64,000 bases of DNA from Xanthomonas hortorum (GTDB lineage Bacteria; Pseudomonadota; Gammaproteobacteria; Xanthomonadales; Xanthomonadaceae). Position 1 is the first letter of the stretch. The number at the start of each line of letters is the position of its first letter. The DNA lies in NCBI RefSeq assembly GCF_002940005.1, contig NZ_MDEF01000001.1; one strand, given 5' to 3'. Shown in pieces: positions 8,901 to 16,869 of the stretch. The notes beneath the pieces are model-generated. The model was given only the letters and a program-made list of their open reading frames with translations. It was not told the origin of the DNA and searched no databases. A program made the translations under genes and the position numbers.

Positions 8901-10927
8901 TTGCGCTGGAAGCGCGGGCCGGCCAGCGCCGCCTGTTGCAGCTTCTTGCGGACGTCGCCCGACAGGTACTCGTCGGCCGGCTGCCAGGCGTCCTCCAGGG
9001 GATCGAGGAAGATGTGCCCGTCAGCCGATAGCGCCTCCAGCACCTCGGCCTCCGGTGCGCCGAGCAGGCCGGCCATGTAGGCCGGGTCGACGCGACCGCG
9101 CCACTGCATCGATGCGGCCAGCGCCTCGGTCGGCTCGGCGGCTTCGGCCGGCTCGACCACGCGCGCGAGCGTGCGCCGGGTGAACAGCGCGGCCTTGCGG
9201 GCCTTGCCCGATTCCTCGTCGTAGTGCTCCAGCGACAGCAGCAGCGGATAGTCCGGGTCGCGCCGGAACGCGAGCGCGTTGGCGCGGCTGCTCAGGCATC
9301 CATGCCGGGCGACGAAGCGGTCGTAGACCCCGTTGAGCAGGGTCCGCAGCCGGGCCAGGGCGTCGTCGTCCTGGTCGGACATCTGCGCATCGAGCAGGGC
9401 GCGGGCGTGCTCGCGGATCGCGCACATCCCGGTGATCCGCGCACGCGCGGTCGCATTGAGCTGTCCGTGGACGTTGACCAGCGCGCCGTTCTCGACGCGG
9501 TGGACCTGCCCATGGCGCACCTGATAGCTGCCCGGCCGGTCTCCGGCCTCGGCCGGCGCCGGCTCCAGACGCAGCGGCACCACCGTCGCCTTCACCGCTG
9601 CATAGGCGTCGCGCGGCAACAGGGCGACGCGGCGGGGCAGCTCGGCGACCAGGTCGCCGTCGAACACCGCCGTGGGCACTTCCTCGTAGCCGTTGCTCTC
9701 GTTGCGGATGCGTCCGATGCAGAACTCGGGGTGCTCGGCGTACCAGCGATTGATCCGCTGATACGGGTCGCCACCCCATTCGCGCAGCGCGGCCGGCACC
9801 TGGGCCTTGTCGAGCCAGCTGCCGTCCAGCGCCTCCGCCCCGTTCCGCTTGCGCAGGAACAGGATGTCGGTCTGCACCTGGGTCGAGGCGATCTGCGCGA
9901 AGGCGCCTTGCGGCAGCCGGATCGCGCCGAGCAGCTGGGCCTGGCTGGCCAGGTACTGGCGGACCTTGCTGTCGTTGGCCTCCAGCGTGTGGCTGCTGGT
10001 GATCAGGCAGACCAGGCCGCCCGGCCGCACCACGTCCAGGGCACGGCCCAGGAACCAGTTGTGGATGCTGTAGCCGGCGTACGTCCTGTTGCCCAGGTCG
10101 GCGACCGTGTAGTGGCCGAACGGCACGTTGCCGACGACCAGATCGAACCAGCCCTCGGGGATGGCCGTCTTCTCGAACGGCGCGATCCGCACGTCCACGC
10201 CATGGCGGCCGTAGAGCGCGTGCAGCATCCGGCCGGACAGCCGGTCCAGCTCGATGGCCGTGGTCCGGCTGCGCGCGGCGATGGCCTCGGGCATCGCGCC
10301 GATGAAGTGGCCGATGCCCGCCGCGGGCTCCAGAATGCGCCCGCCGCGAAACCCGAACCCTTCGATCGCCTGCCAGATGGCATTGACGATGTGCAGGTCG
10401 GTGTAGTGGCTGTTGTTGACCGAGGCGCGGGCCGCTTCGTAGTCCTCGGCGGCGAGCCGCTCCTGCAGCTGCGCGGCGCGTGCGGCCCAGGCCGCATCGT
10501 TGCCTTCGGGATTGAAGGCCGCGGGGATGCCGCCCCAGCCCGTGTAGCGCAGCAGGGCTGCGCGTTCGGCCGGCTGTGGCGCACGGTCTTCCGCGTCCAG
10601 GCGCGCCAGCGTTTCGATCGCGGCGACGTTGGCCGCGAACTTGCCGACGGCCCCGGCGGGGATGTCGAGCGTGGTCAACGGCGCCCATGGCGTGGGCGCG
10701 GTCGCGGACTTCGGCGCGACCGTGATGCGCCAGCTGGGACGGGCTGTGGCCGGTGCGGCCGCCGCGACATCGTCCGGGGCATCGACGATCGGCGCCGGTG
10801 GTGGCGCGAGGGTCTGCGCGACGGGCGCGGGCGGCGCCGGCGGTGGTGTCTCGGGTGCAGGTGGGGCGGGCTGGTCGGGATCGAATCCCGGCAGCCAGAG
10901 CGAGTGCGAGGGGATGGGCTTGGCCAT
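5918..10927 (-). CDS. Giant N6-adenine DNA methylase / SNF2-type helicase
   Basis: The 1669-residue protein has a Pro/Ala-rich N-terminus (about 18-62), then a methylase domain with the SAM motif ILEPAAGIGHF (about 198-208) and an NPPF-like catalytic motif, here NVPF (about 267-270). A superfamily-2 helicase follows: Walker A VGAGKTAVC (about 870), DEAH box VDEAHLHKN (about 1033) and motif VI QREGRILRQGN (about 1366). A coiled-coil tail with heptads ends the protein. This is the COG4646-type protein common on plasmids and ICEs, thought to modify or protect incoming DNA. The start MAKPIPSHS at 10927 follows a GGAGA ribosome site and a leader hairpin; a longer reading to 11065 would overlap those. 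Confidence 0.9.
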   Translation of the reverse strand: MAKPIPSHSLWLPGFDPDQPAPPAPETPPPAPPAPVAQTLAPPPAPIVDAPDDVAAAAPATARPSWRITVAPKSATAPTPWAPLTTLDIPAGAVGKFAANVAAIETLARLDAEDRAPQPAERAALLRYTGWGGIPAAFNPEGNDAAWAARAAQLQERLAAEDYEAARASVNNSHYTDLHIVNAIWQAIEGFGFRGGRILEPAAGIGHFIGAMPEAIAARSRTTAIELDRLSGRMLHALYGRHGVDVRIAPFEKTAIPEGWFDLVVGNVPFGHYTVADLGNRTYAGYSIHNWFLGRALDVVRPGGLVCLITSSHTLEANDSKVRQYLASQAQLLGAIRLPQGAFAQIASTQVQTDILFLRKRNGAEALDGSWLDKAQVPAALREWGGDPYQRINRWYAEHPEFCIGRIRNESNGYEEVPTAVFDGDLVAELPRRVALLPRDAYAAVKATVVPLRLEPAPAEAGDRPGSYQVRHGQVHRVENGALVNVHGQLNATARARITGMCAIREHARALLDAQMSDQDDDALARLRTLLNGVYDRFVARHGCLSSRANALAFRRDPDYPLLLSLEHYDEESGKARKAALFTRRTLARVVEPAEAAEPTEALAASMQWRGRVDPAYMAGLLGAPEAEVLEALSADGHIFLDPLEDAWQPADEYLSGDVRKKLQQAALAGPRFQRNLSALEAVQPDDLPPGSIEPRLGAVWIPARDVEGFIREVLELEECQVGYSADAGAWSVAYPEWKARQNVKVTQEFGTERMNALELVQCALNVQVPTVRDRDPVTDRYFINSAQTLAAREKLGLIKERFAAWVFSDTHRREALCRIYNDTFNATRPRSYDGSHLKLPGFSHCFELHAHQKDAIWRVVQSGNTGLFHAVGAGKTAVCVAASMELRRLGFANKPCHVVPNHMLEQYTAEFVRLYPNASVLMAGKDDLAGDKRRELAARIATGDWDAVVITHSSFERIKLSPDFTEEFIQDIVREIELTIRAEKSNDRSNRIVKHLEAMKKNWAARLERLLADKKKDDLLTWEQLGIDTLFVDEAHLHKNLYRFTKMTRVAGLPLSNSERAFDLFLKTRYTMQLHGNRQRGVVFATATPVANTMAEIHTMMRYLQPNRLRELGLEQFDAWAATFGESVTALEIAPDGSGYRMHTRFARFINVPELMSIFGEVADIRTAEMLDLPVPKLRGGKARILACPPSAALKAFVRTLVERAEAVRNGRVTPQDDNMLAITTDGRKAALDFRLTSPGTRLDEDGKVAACLREIVDIWTRTAATRSAQMVFCDLSSPKAGKRFSVYDDLRQRLIDAGIPDQEIAFVHDAATDVQKARLFKAVREGRVRVLLGSTAKMGVGTNVQTRLVALHHLDAPWRPCDVEQREGRILRQGNEHDEVEIVRYVTEGSFDAYIWQTLETKARFIAQVMRGDKGIRSLEDVELATLSYAEVKALASGNPLVIEKAGVDAEVAKLSTLFSVWRNQRYANESEVGRLPMLIEAQEARIGKLAQDLARLEPQSMERFAVEIDGRRVQGADLAGDTLRGIVRAAWEDVRKTRSSVERSVGRFGGLDLGIRGSRHDEAPRLYLSGQCLYEAERYQTGPGLVSALLAALASVEKDHADATALLASRRKRLEDLKLELSRPFEHEVRLQDLLVRQRELLAALDLTKDEAGSAGVDAGDGQKAA

Positions 10928-10949
10928 CGCGCGTGTCTCCGTGGCAAGC

Positions 10950-10984
10950 GGGGACACACGCGCCCGGCAGGGGAGGTGTTCCCC
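10950..10984 (-). promoter_or_regulatory. GC-rich leader hairpin upstream of methylase/helicase
   Basis: On the minus strand GGGGAACAC pairs imperfectly with GTGTGTCCCC, with a GC-rich inner stretch. It ends 22 bases before the start codon, just ahead of the GGAGA ribosome site. Similar hairpins precede several other minus-strand genes in this element. Confidence 0.5.
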
Positions 10985-11132
10985 TGTGGGATGGAAGTGA
11001 TGGGTGCGGCACAGCGCCCGCCGCGCCGGAGGTCGGCGGATACGGGGCTGGCGAGGCGGTGGCACGGCCCAAGGGCCGAGACGTCATCGGGAGGCAGCGG
11101 CCCACCCGCATGCGGTCGTTGGATAGCGCTGG

Positions 11133-11184
11133 GGCGGGTGTCGACCGCGACGCCTGGATCGGCCAGGACGGCTCGTTGACGAGC
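11133..11184 (-). ncRNA. radC-motif-like RNA, copy 1
   Basis: On the minus strand: hairpin GCTCGTCAACGAGC, hairpin CCTGGccgatCCAGG, then the conserved tail GGCGTCGCGGTCG followed by two variable bases and ACCCGCC. It lies about 200 bases upstream of the methylase/helicase start. The same layout recurs at 21990, 25937 and 38671 with different stem sequences that keep pairing. The radC RNA motif is known from 5' regions of radC, integrase and methylase genes in Proteobacteria, so that name is my best match; it is from memory and unverified. Confidence 0.7.
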
Positions 11185-11494
11185 ATGACGCGGGCACCAC
11201 GATACGTCGCGCGCGCGGGTGCCGCGCTTGGATTCGATCGCCGCCCCCGCAACGCTCGTCGTCGAGCCGACGTTGCGTTTGGCGCCGGGCTCGATGGTCG
11301 AACGCAGTGTTCGGCCGATGGCATGCGGCGGCCGGCAGATGCTCCCCGTCGCGATGGACAATGGGAAAAAAAAGGAGATTCAAATCACAGCTGCCGGCTG
11401 ATCGCGAAACCCGCGTCAATCCAGTCGCGTTTCGACTGGCGCACCGAGGAACCGTCGGGACGATAGGGAGGCGTGATGACTAAGGAGCCGGCGT

Positions 11495-12427
11495 ATGCGC
11501 CATGCAGTGAAGCGGCAAGACATGACGTCGATGGACACGTCCATCCTGATGCTGAAATCCGTCCTGGATGGCGCGACCTACGAAAAGGTCGCGAGGGACC
11601 ACGGCGTGACGCGGACCGCAGTGGAACGCAGGATCAAAGTCGTTGCCCGCCACTTGAATCAGACCGTCGGCATCCAGGGCATGACCGAGGATGGAATCGG
11701 TTTCGTTGCGAGACTGCGGGCAAGCCGGCACCTGATCCTCGAGGCGCTCGATTCGGTCGATCCGATCGAGCTGTCGCGTCCGCGCAGGGGCAAGTCGGTG
11801 CGCGTCTACTCGAGGGAGGAAATCATCGCCGCCGCCGGCCGCATTCGCGCCTACAGCAGCCAGCCGGCCCGCGATGTGGCGCTGTTCCTGCTGCTCTTCG
11901 GTACCGGGCTGAGGCCGCTGGAGGTCGCGCGCCTGCGCGTGCGCGACTATCTTCAGCAGGACGGCAACGTGCGCCGTCTGTCCGTGTTGCCGGCGGAAGC
12001 GGCCATCAGCGGCGCGGCCAGGCCGCTGTACTTCATGAGCACTCGTCTCGACGAAGCGCTGCTGCTGTATCTGCGCGAGCGGATGGCCGGCGCAACGCCG
12101 GCCTATCTGGGACTGGACCCGAACCAGCCGCTGTTCCTGGCGGCCGACGGGCTGGGATTCGCCATTGCGGCCTATCGGCATGGCAATCAGAAGCGCTACC
12201 TGTGCCGGCCGATCCTCGAAACCTACCGACGGATTTTCCGCTACGCGGGGCTCCCGGGCGCAACGCCGCTGGCGGTGCGGGTCACGGTGGCGGCCAGGCT
12301 GTACGACCGTGGCGCGGAGGACAAGCAGGTCGGTCTGTTGCTCGGGATCTCCCAGCGCAGCAGCGTCAGGCAGATGTTTCCACGCGCCAAGCCCAGCGTT
12401 GCCCAGCTGGTGGAAGAGTTGATCTGA
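11495..12427 (+). CDS. Degenerate tyrosine-recombinase-like protein with N-terminal HTH
   Basis: The 310-residue protein has a helix-turn-helix-like start (YEKVARDHGVTRTAVERR, about residues 28-45) and a tyrosine-recombinase-like C-terminal half. The first catalytic arginine region is recognisable (FGTGLRPLEVARL, about 133-145). The usual HxxR box reads LAVR (about 256-259), so the histidine is lost. The position expected for the nucleophilic tyrosine reads SVRQMF, a phenylalanine. It is therefore probably a DNA-binding relative rather than an active recombinase. It overlaps the next gene by one base (TGATG). The start at 11495 is the longest; an ATG at 11522 is possible. Confidence 0.65.
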   Translation: MRHAVKRQDMTSMDTSILMLKSVLDGATYEKVARDHGVTRTAVERRIKVVARHLNQTVGIQGMTEDGIGFVARLRASRHLILEALDSVDPIELSRPRRGKSVRVYSREEIIAAAGRIRAYSSQPARDVALFLLLFGTGLRPLEVARLRVRDYLQQDGNVRRLSVLPAEAAISGAARPLYFMSTRLDEALLLYLRERMAGATPAYLGLDPNQPLFLAADGLGFAIAAYRHGNQKRYLCRPILETYRRIFRYAGLPGATPLAVRVTVAARLYDRGAEDKQVGLLLGISQRSSVRQMFPRAKPSVAQLVEELI

Positions 12428-13674
12428 TGCGCACCGCCAGCGAGTCGCAACGCTTCCTGGTCCTCGGGCACGTCTTCGCTGCCGACGACGACGCCCTGCA
12501 GCAGGTACTTGCACAGGTGTACGACAGCGCCCAGAGGCCCAGGTGTCTGTGCAGGGACGGCGGCGTGGAGATGTACGTGGCCCGGCACGGCCGCTTCGTG
12601 ATCAAGCGGATGCCGGATACCGGCAGCCAGCATCATCCCGGCTGCCCGTCGTACGCGCCGGAAGCGGCGCAATCGGGCCTGGGCGAGCTGGTCGGCGAGG
12701 CGGTGCTCGAGATGCAGCCGGGCCAGGTCGAGTTGCGGGTCGATTTTCCGTGGGCGCATTCGCTGGTCGCCACGCAGGGCCGGGCGCGGATCGAACGCGA
12801 GTCCCCCGCCGAAGTGCAGGCACAGCGCAGGCGGATGAGCCTGCGCGCGGTCACCCATTTCCTGTTCGAGCGCGCCGGCTTGAACCGATGGGTGCCGGCG
12901 ATGGCCGGAAAGCGCCGCCAGGGGGTGATCCAGAAGTACTTGATGGAGGCGGCAGGCGACGTTTCGGTCAAGGGCGAGCGCCTGGCCCGGCGCCTGTACG
13001 TGCCCGAGGCGTTCAACGAGGCCACTTACGCCCAGACGGCCCAACGCCGTCGCGAGAAGCTCGCCCTGCTGCACCCGACGCAGGACCGGATGCCGCTGGC
13101 GCTGCTGGTGGGCGAGTTCAAATCGGTCGACGCCGGAGGCGCCAACGCGCGGGTCTGGATCAAGCACATGCCCGACGTGCCGTTGTGGGTGGATCGGCAT
13201 GTCTGGACGAGGATCGAGCGGTCCTACGCCGCGCTGTTCGAGGCGCGCAGCGCGGACGTCGGCGCCAGGCCGCGCTTGCTGCTGTCCGCGCTGATCAGGG
13301 CGCGCCGCGAGCACACCTACGAGATCGATGCCGCGTCGCTGATGTTGACAAGCGAGCAGTGGATTCCGGTCGAGGGCGTTCACGAACTGCCGCTGCTGCG
13401 CGCGCTGGTCGAGCAGGGACGGCGATTCGTCAAGCCGCTGCGTTACGACGCGGCACACGCCGGAGGCTTTCCGAATGCGCTGTTGCTCGATGTCGGCGGC
13501 AAGCCGGTGCCGCTGCATGTCGTCAGTCCGTTCCTTTCGCACGCCGAGCGCGGCGCCAAGTCGCGCGCGCTCGCAGCGCAGGCCGATGAATCCGTCTGGG
13601 TCTGGGAATCCGACCGGCCGCTGCCCCCGTTCCCGCCCGCGGAAGCGCGCGGCACCGGCTCGGACGCGTCCTAG
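12427..13674 (+). CDS. DUF1173-type element protein
   Basis: The 415-residue protein resembles the DUF1173 family found on ICEs and plasmids. The N-terminus has the cysteine-rich stretch RPRCLCRDGGVEMYVA and then KRMPDTGSQHHPGCPSY (about 37-78), a likely metal-binding region. The rest is mixed alpha/beta with no motif I can assign. Function is unknown in the family. It begins at the stop of the recombinase-like gene (TGATG) and is followed by about 170 bases before the next gene, so the two probably form one transcript. Confidence 0.65.
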   Translation: MRTASESQRFLVLGHVFAADDDALQQVLAQVYDSAQRPRCLCRDGGVEMYVARHGRFVIKRMPDTGSQHHPGCPSYAPEAAQSGLGELVGEAVLEMQPGQVELRVDFPWAHSLVATQGRARIERESPAEVQAQRRRMSLRAVTHFLFERAGLNRWVPAMAGKRRQGVIQKYLMEAAGDVSVKGERLARRLYVPEAFNEATYAQTAQRRREKLALLHPTQDRMPLALLVGEFKSVDAGGANARVWIKHMPDVPLWVDRHVWTRIERSYAALFEARSADVGARPRLLLSALIRARREHTYEIDAASLMLTSEQWIPVEGVHELPLLRALVEQGRRFVKPLRYDAAHAGGFPNALLLDVGGKPVPLHVVSPFLSHAERGAKSRALAAQADESVWVWESDRPLPPFPPAEARGTGSDAS

Positions 13675-13845
13675 ACGACACGCCGGCTAGCCGGCAGGGC
13701 GCCGCGCCGGCCGTACCGATCCGGCTGGCGCGTCCCGGCGGCGCCGCTCGCCAGGATCGGCGCGCCGACAGGGGGTTGACGGGAGGCCGATGCAGGCGGG
13801 AATGGTCGAGCCGAAGCAGGTTCGGCCTTCCCGAGGACATCGGCT

Positions 13846-15144
13846 GTGAACATATTGAATCCCTTGGTCCCCGCGCCCGCGCCCGTGCCCACGGTGCTGG
13901 GGCAGGCGCCGGCACGCATTCCCACCGGCGGCAAGATCCGTGCGGGAATCATGGTGATGACCTCGCGCGCGGCTGCAATGCCGAAGGTCCGGGAACTGTA
14001 CGAGCAGGGCGTGGCCGCCGGGCAGTCGTTCGACCAGATCGAGCGCGCGATCCGCGCCGCCGTGCCGGAGTTGAAGCATCCGCTCGTGCCGCGCAACGTG
14101 CCCTGGTTCACCGTCCGTGCGCAGGATTTCCCCAATCCGGAGACCGCACGCCAGATCCTGGAGACCTACGGCCAGGACCGCGGCGAAGGCGTGAAGCTGT
14201 ACCGGTTTCCGGTGGTGTTTCCGTCCGACCAGTGGCAAGTCGTGATGCCGCACGAACTGGCCGCGTGGGGTGCGAACGAAAAGCGATTCTGGTCCGAGTA
14301 CGGCGCCGATGGTCGCACGCGTCTGTGCATGTGCCATGCGCCGGTGCCGATGGCGCCGTCGGGCAAGCGTGCGCTGCGCATGTTCGGCGGGCGCAAGACC
14401 ATGCCGCGACCGGACAACGGCGGGCGTTGCGATCCGGAAGCCTGCGCCGAGTACCAGTCGCGGCAGTGCAACCTGTCCGGTCGCTTCCTGTTCTTCATTC
14501 CGGGCATCCGTTCGATCAGTGCGTTCGAGCTGCACACCAACAGCTTCTACGCGATGAACGCGGCGATCCAGAAGCTCGAAACCATCGCCTTCCTGCGTGG
14601 CGGCCGGATCAGCGGCTTCCTCGATCGCGATCGCACGCCGTTCTACCTCAGCAAGCGCCTGATGGAGGTCGCGCACATCGATGAGCAGGGACAGGCGGTG
14701 CGGGTGCCGCAGTGGATCATCGAACTGGAGGCGCCGGTCGACGTGACGGCGCTGCTGCGCGAAGGCGAGGACGATGCGGTGCTCGCCCAGGCCGAGGTCG
14801 CGACCCAGCTGCTGAGCGGCGTGGCTCCGCCCACGGACGCGATTGCCCCCACGGCCGCTGCCGCGGATGACGAACGGCCTGCGCCCGCGCCTCGGCCGGC
14901 GACTCGGACCCCGGCAGCGTCGGAGGGGGCGGGCCTGCCGGACCACGCCTCGGTGGTGGCGAAGGCGCAGGCGTACGGCATCGACGCCGAGCGGTTCGAA
15001 GCCTACGCGCGCCGGCGCTGGGGCGCGGGGTGGATGGTCAACCCGCGCGGCCGGCGCCGGGTGTGGGACGAGCTGGATCGGTACAGCAACGACCCGGAGG
15101 GGTACGCGGACAAGGTAGAGACTGAACTGGCCCGGGTCGGTTGA
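13846..15144 (+). CDS. Protein resembling phage Gp3-type recombination directionality factors
   Basis: The 432-residue protein has cysteine pairs RLCMC (near 160) and GRCDPEACAEYQSRQC (about 193-208), then a strand-rich region LFFIPGIRSISAFELHTNSF and LRGGRISGFLDRDRTPFYLS. This arrangement resembles the Gp3-like recombination directionality factors that switch integrases to excision. A Pro/Ala-rich linker (about 325-365) leads to a C-terminal 60 residues rich in aromatic and basic residues. Close relatives are often labelled hydrolase or metal-binding protein, which the cysteines would suit. It is followed 10 bases later by the phosphoesterase gene. The directionality role is inference. Confidence 0.55.
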   Translation: MNILNPLVPAPAPVPTVLGQAPARIPTGGKIRAGIMVMTSRAAAMPKVRELYEQGVAAGQSFDQIERAIRAAVPELKHPLVPRNVPWFTVRAQDFPNPETARQILETYGQDRGEGVKLYRFPVVFPSDQWQVVMPHELAAWGANEKRFWSEYGADGRTRLCMCHAPVPMAPSGKRALRMFGGRKTMPRPDNGGRCDPEACAEYQSRQCNLSGRFLFFIPGIRSISAFELHTNSFYAMNAAIQKLETIAFLRGGRISGFLDRDRTPFYLSKRLMEVAHIDEQGQAVRVPQWIIELEAPVDVTALLREGEDDAVLAQAEVATQLLSGVAPPTDAIAPTAAAADDERPAPAPRPATRTPAASEGAGLPDHASVVAKAQAYGIDAERFEAYARRRWGAGWMVNPRGRRRVWDELDRYSNDPEGYADKVETELARVG

Positions 15145-15154
15145 GGAGGCGAGG

Positions 15155-16402
15155 ATGATCCGGATCGCGCATTTTTCCGACCTGCACTACGGCCCGCGCA
15201 ATCTCGCCGAGGCGGACCGTTGCTTTGGCGCGGCGATCGATGCGGCCATCGCCGCACGCGCCGAGGTCGCCGTCCTGTCCGGCGACGCGACCGACCACGC
15301 GCTGGATCTGCATGCGCCCTCGACTGCACGGCTGGCGGGACAGCTGCGCCGGTTGGCCGACCATTGTCCGGTGCTGATGCTGCAGGGGACGTACTCGCAC
15401 GAGCCGCCGGGGACGCTGGCCGTGCCGGGGATGCTGGGCGGGCGGCATCCGATCCAGGTGGTCGAGCGGATCGGCCAGGTGGCCCTCGCCGCGTCCGGCG
15501 GGTGGATCGCCTCGCCGGGCTGGCGCTTCGATGAAGTGCCTGCCGACGCCGTCGCGCTGTTCTCCTGCGTCCCGACCGTGAACAAGGCGGCGGTGGCTGC
15601 GGCGATGGGGGCCGGCGAGGCCGCAACGGCAGTGGGCGAACAGCTGCAGGTGGTGCTGCGTGGCTTCGCTCCAGGGCATCGTGCCGCGCGGCGGCGCTCG
15701 CTGCCCTGCGTCGGCGTCTCGCACGGCACCGTGTTCGGCGCCGTGAGCGAGCACGGCGTGCCGATGGCGGGGTTCGACCACGAGTTCACCACCGGCGCGC
15801 TGTTCGCCGCCGAGGCGCAGGCGTTCCTGCTGGGGCACATCCATCGCCATCAGGCCTGGGAGCGCACGGGGCCCGCCGGTCTTCAGCGCATCGCGTATGC
15901 GGGATCCATCGGCCGTTTCCACTATGGGGAAGCGGACGAGAAGGGCTGGCTGCTGTGGGAAGTCGAGGCCGACGGCGCCCAGTGTCGTCTGATGCCGACG
16001 CCGGCCCGGCGCACGCTCGAGCTGGACTTCGACGGCCCGCCCGATCTGGAAGCGATCCGGCGGGCGGTGGCCGAGCAGGAGATCGAAGGTGCGTTCGTGC
16101 GCGTGCGCTGGCGCGTGGCAGAGGAGGACCGCCACGACGTCGACCGCAAGGCGATCGAGGGGCTGCTGGCCGGCGCGGCCGGTATCAAGCTGGAGGGCCG
16201 GATCGTCCCGGTCCAGCGCAGCCGCGCGGCCGGCATCGCGGGATTGGTCAGGCTGCCGGACAAGATCCGCGCCTGGGCGAAGGTCTCCGATGTCCGTGCC
16301 GCGCCCCTGCTGGAGTGCCTGGCGGCCCTGGAGCAGCAGTCGCCGGAGCAGGTGGCAGCGGCCGTGTTGAGCGGCGCCGAGGCGCGCCAGTCGCCCGGGT
16401 AG
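15155..16402 (+). CDS. Metallophosphoesterase, Mre11/SbcD-like nuclease
   Basis: The 415-residue protein has the calcineurin-like phosphoesterase motifs: SDLHYG (about 8-13), GDATDH (about 43-48), SHGT (about 190) and LLGHIHRH (about 229-236). The usual GNHD/E motif reads GTYSHEPPG, so it keeps the histidine but is divergent. The C-terminal 150 residues correspond to the capping region of SbcD/Mre11. It lies upstream of a Rad50-like ATPase, as sbcD lies before sbcC, so the two should form an end-processing nuclease complex. The ribosome site GAGGAGGCGAGG precedes the ATG. Confidence 0.85.
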   Translation: MIRIAHFSDLHYGPRNLAEADRCFGAAIDAAIAARAEVAVLSGDATDHALDLHAPSTARLAGQLRRLADHCPVLMLQGTYSHEPPGTLAVPGMLGGRHPIQVVERIGQVALAASGGWIASPGWRFDEVPADAVALFSCVPTVNKAAVAAAMGAGEAATAVGEQLQVVLRGFAPGHRAARRRSLPCVGVSHGTVFGAVSEHGVPMAGFDHEFTTGALFAAEAQAFLLGHIHRHQAWERTGPAGLQRIAYAGSIGRFHYGEADEKGWLLWEVEADGAQCRLMPTPARRTLELDFDGPPDLEAIRRAVAEQEIEGAFVRVRWRVAEEDRHDVDRKAIEGLLAGAAGIKLEGRIVPVQRSRAAGIAGLVRLPDKIRAWAKVSDVRAAPLLECLAALEQQSPEQVAAAVLSGAEARQSPG

Positions 16403-16563
16403 ACCGTTGATCGTCGGGCGCACCGGCGATTGACGAGGTTGCCAGCCGGGTCACCAGGTCCAGGCGCGATCTATCCCGCCGATCCCCGGCGCCTCGCGGA
16501 CGCGGGCGTTGCGATCGCGCGGGACGCGGCGAAGGTGAAGCTTTCAGATCGTGAGAAACCCCG

Positions 16564-16869
16564 ATGGGCTACATCAATCCGCTGCTGCGGCTGCCGGCCG
16601 GCAAGGCGCTGCTGACGTTGCCGGCCGCCGATCGCGCCCGCATCGAGCGCGTGTTGCGGGAACTGCGCGCGCAGGCCGACGCCGAGGCCGAGATCGCATG
16701 GCGCCGCCGGAAAGCACCGATGGCGGCGTACTGGCGTGCAGTCTCGACCTACGCGCGGCACCTGGCGCACGCCGTGTCGACGCCACGTCCGGCGCGCCGC
16801 GGGGCGGGGCTTGAAGCGATGCGAGGCGGCGCGATGGTGAAGGCCCCGCCCGCAAGAGACACACGATGA
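16564..16869 (+). CDS. Small protein between Mre11-like and Rad50-like genes
   Basis: The 101-residue protein starts MGYINPLLRLPAGKALLTL and is mostly helical with many Arg and Ala residues. I recognise no family. It lies 161 bases after the phosphoesterase and overlaps the Rad50-like start by four bases (ATGA), so it is probably translated with it and may be an accessory subunit of that pair. Confidence 0.6.
   Translation: MGYINPLLRLPAGKALLTLPAADRARIERVLRELRAQADAEAEIAWRRRKAPMAAYWRAVSTYARHLAHAVSTPRPARRGAGLEAMRGGAMVKAPPARDTR

Larger units (their letters stand above)
10928..11494. other. Divergent intergenic region (567 bases)
   Basis: No gene is seen. It holds the leader hairpin of the giant methylase gene (10950-10984), a copy of the radC-type RNA (11133-11184), and the probable promoter of the plus-strand recombinase-like gene near the A-rich stretch at 11367-11376. 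Confidence 0.6.

Noticed and set aside
7496..11179. Long plus-strand frames opposite the methylase/helicase
   Set aside because: The minus strand has SAM, Walker A, DEAH and motif VI; the plus frames show no protein-like pattern.
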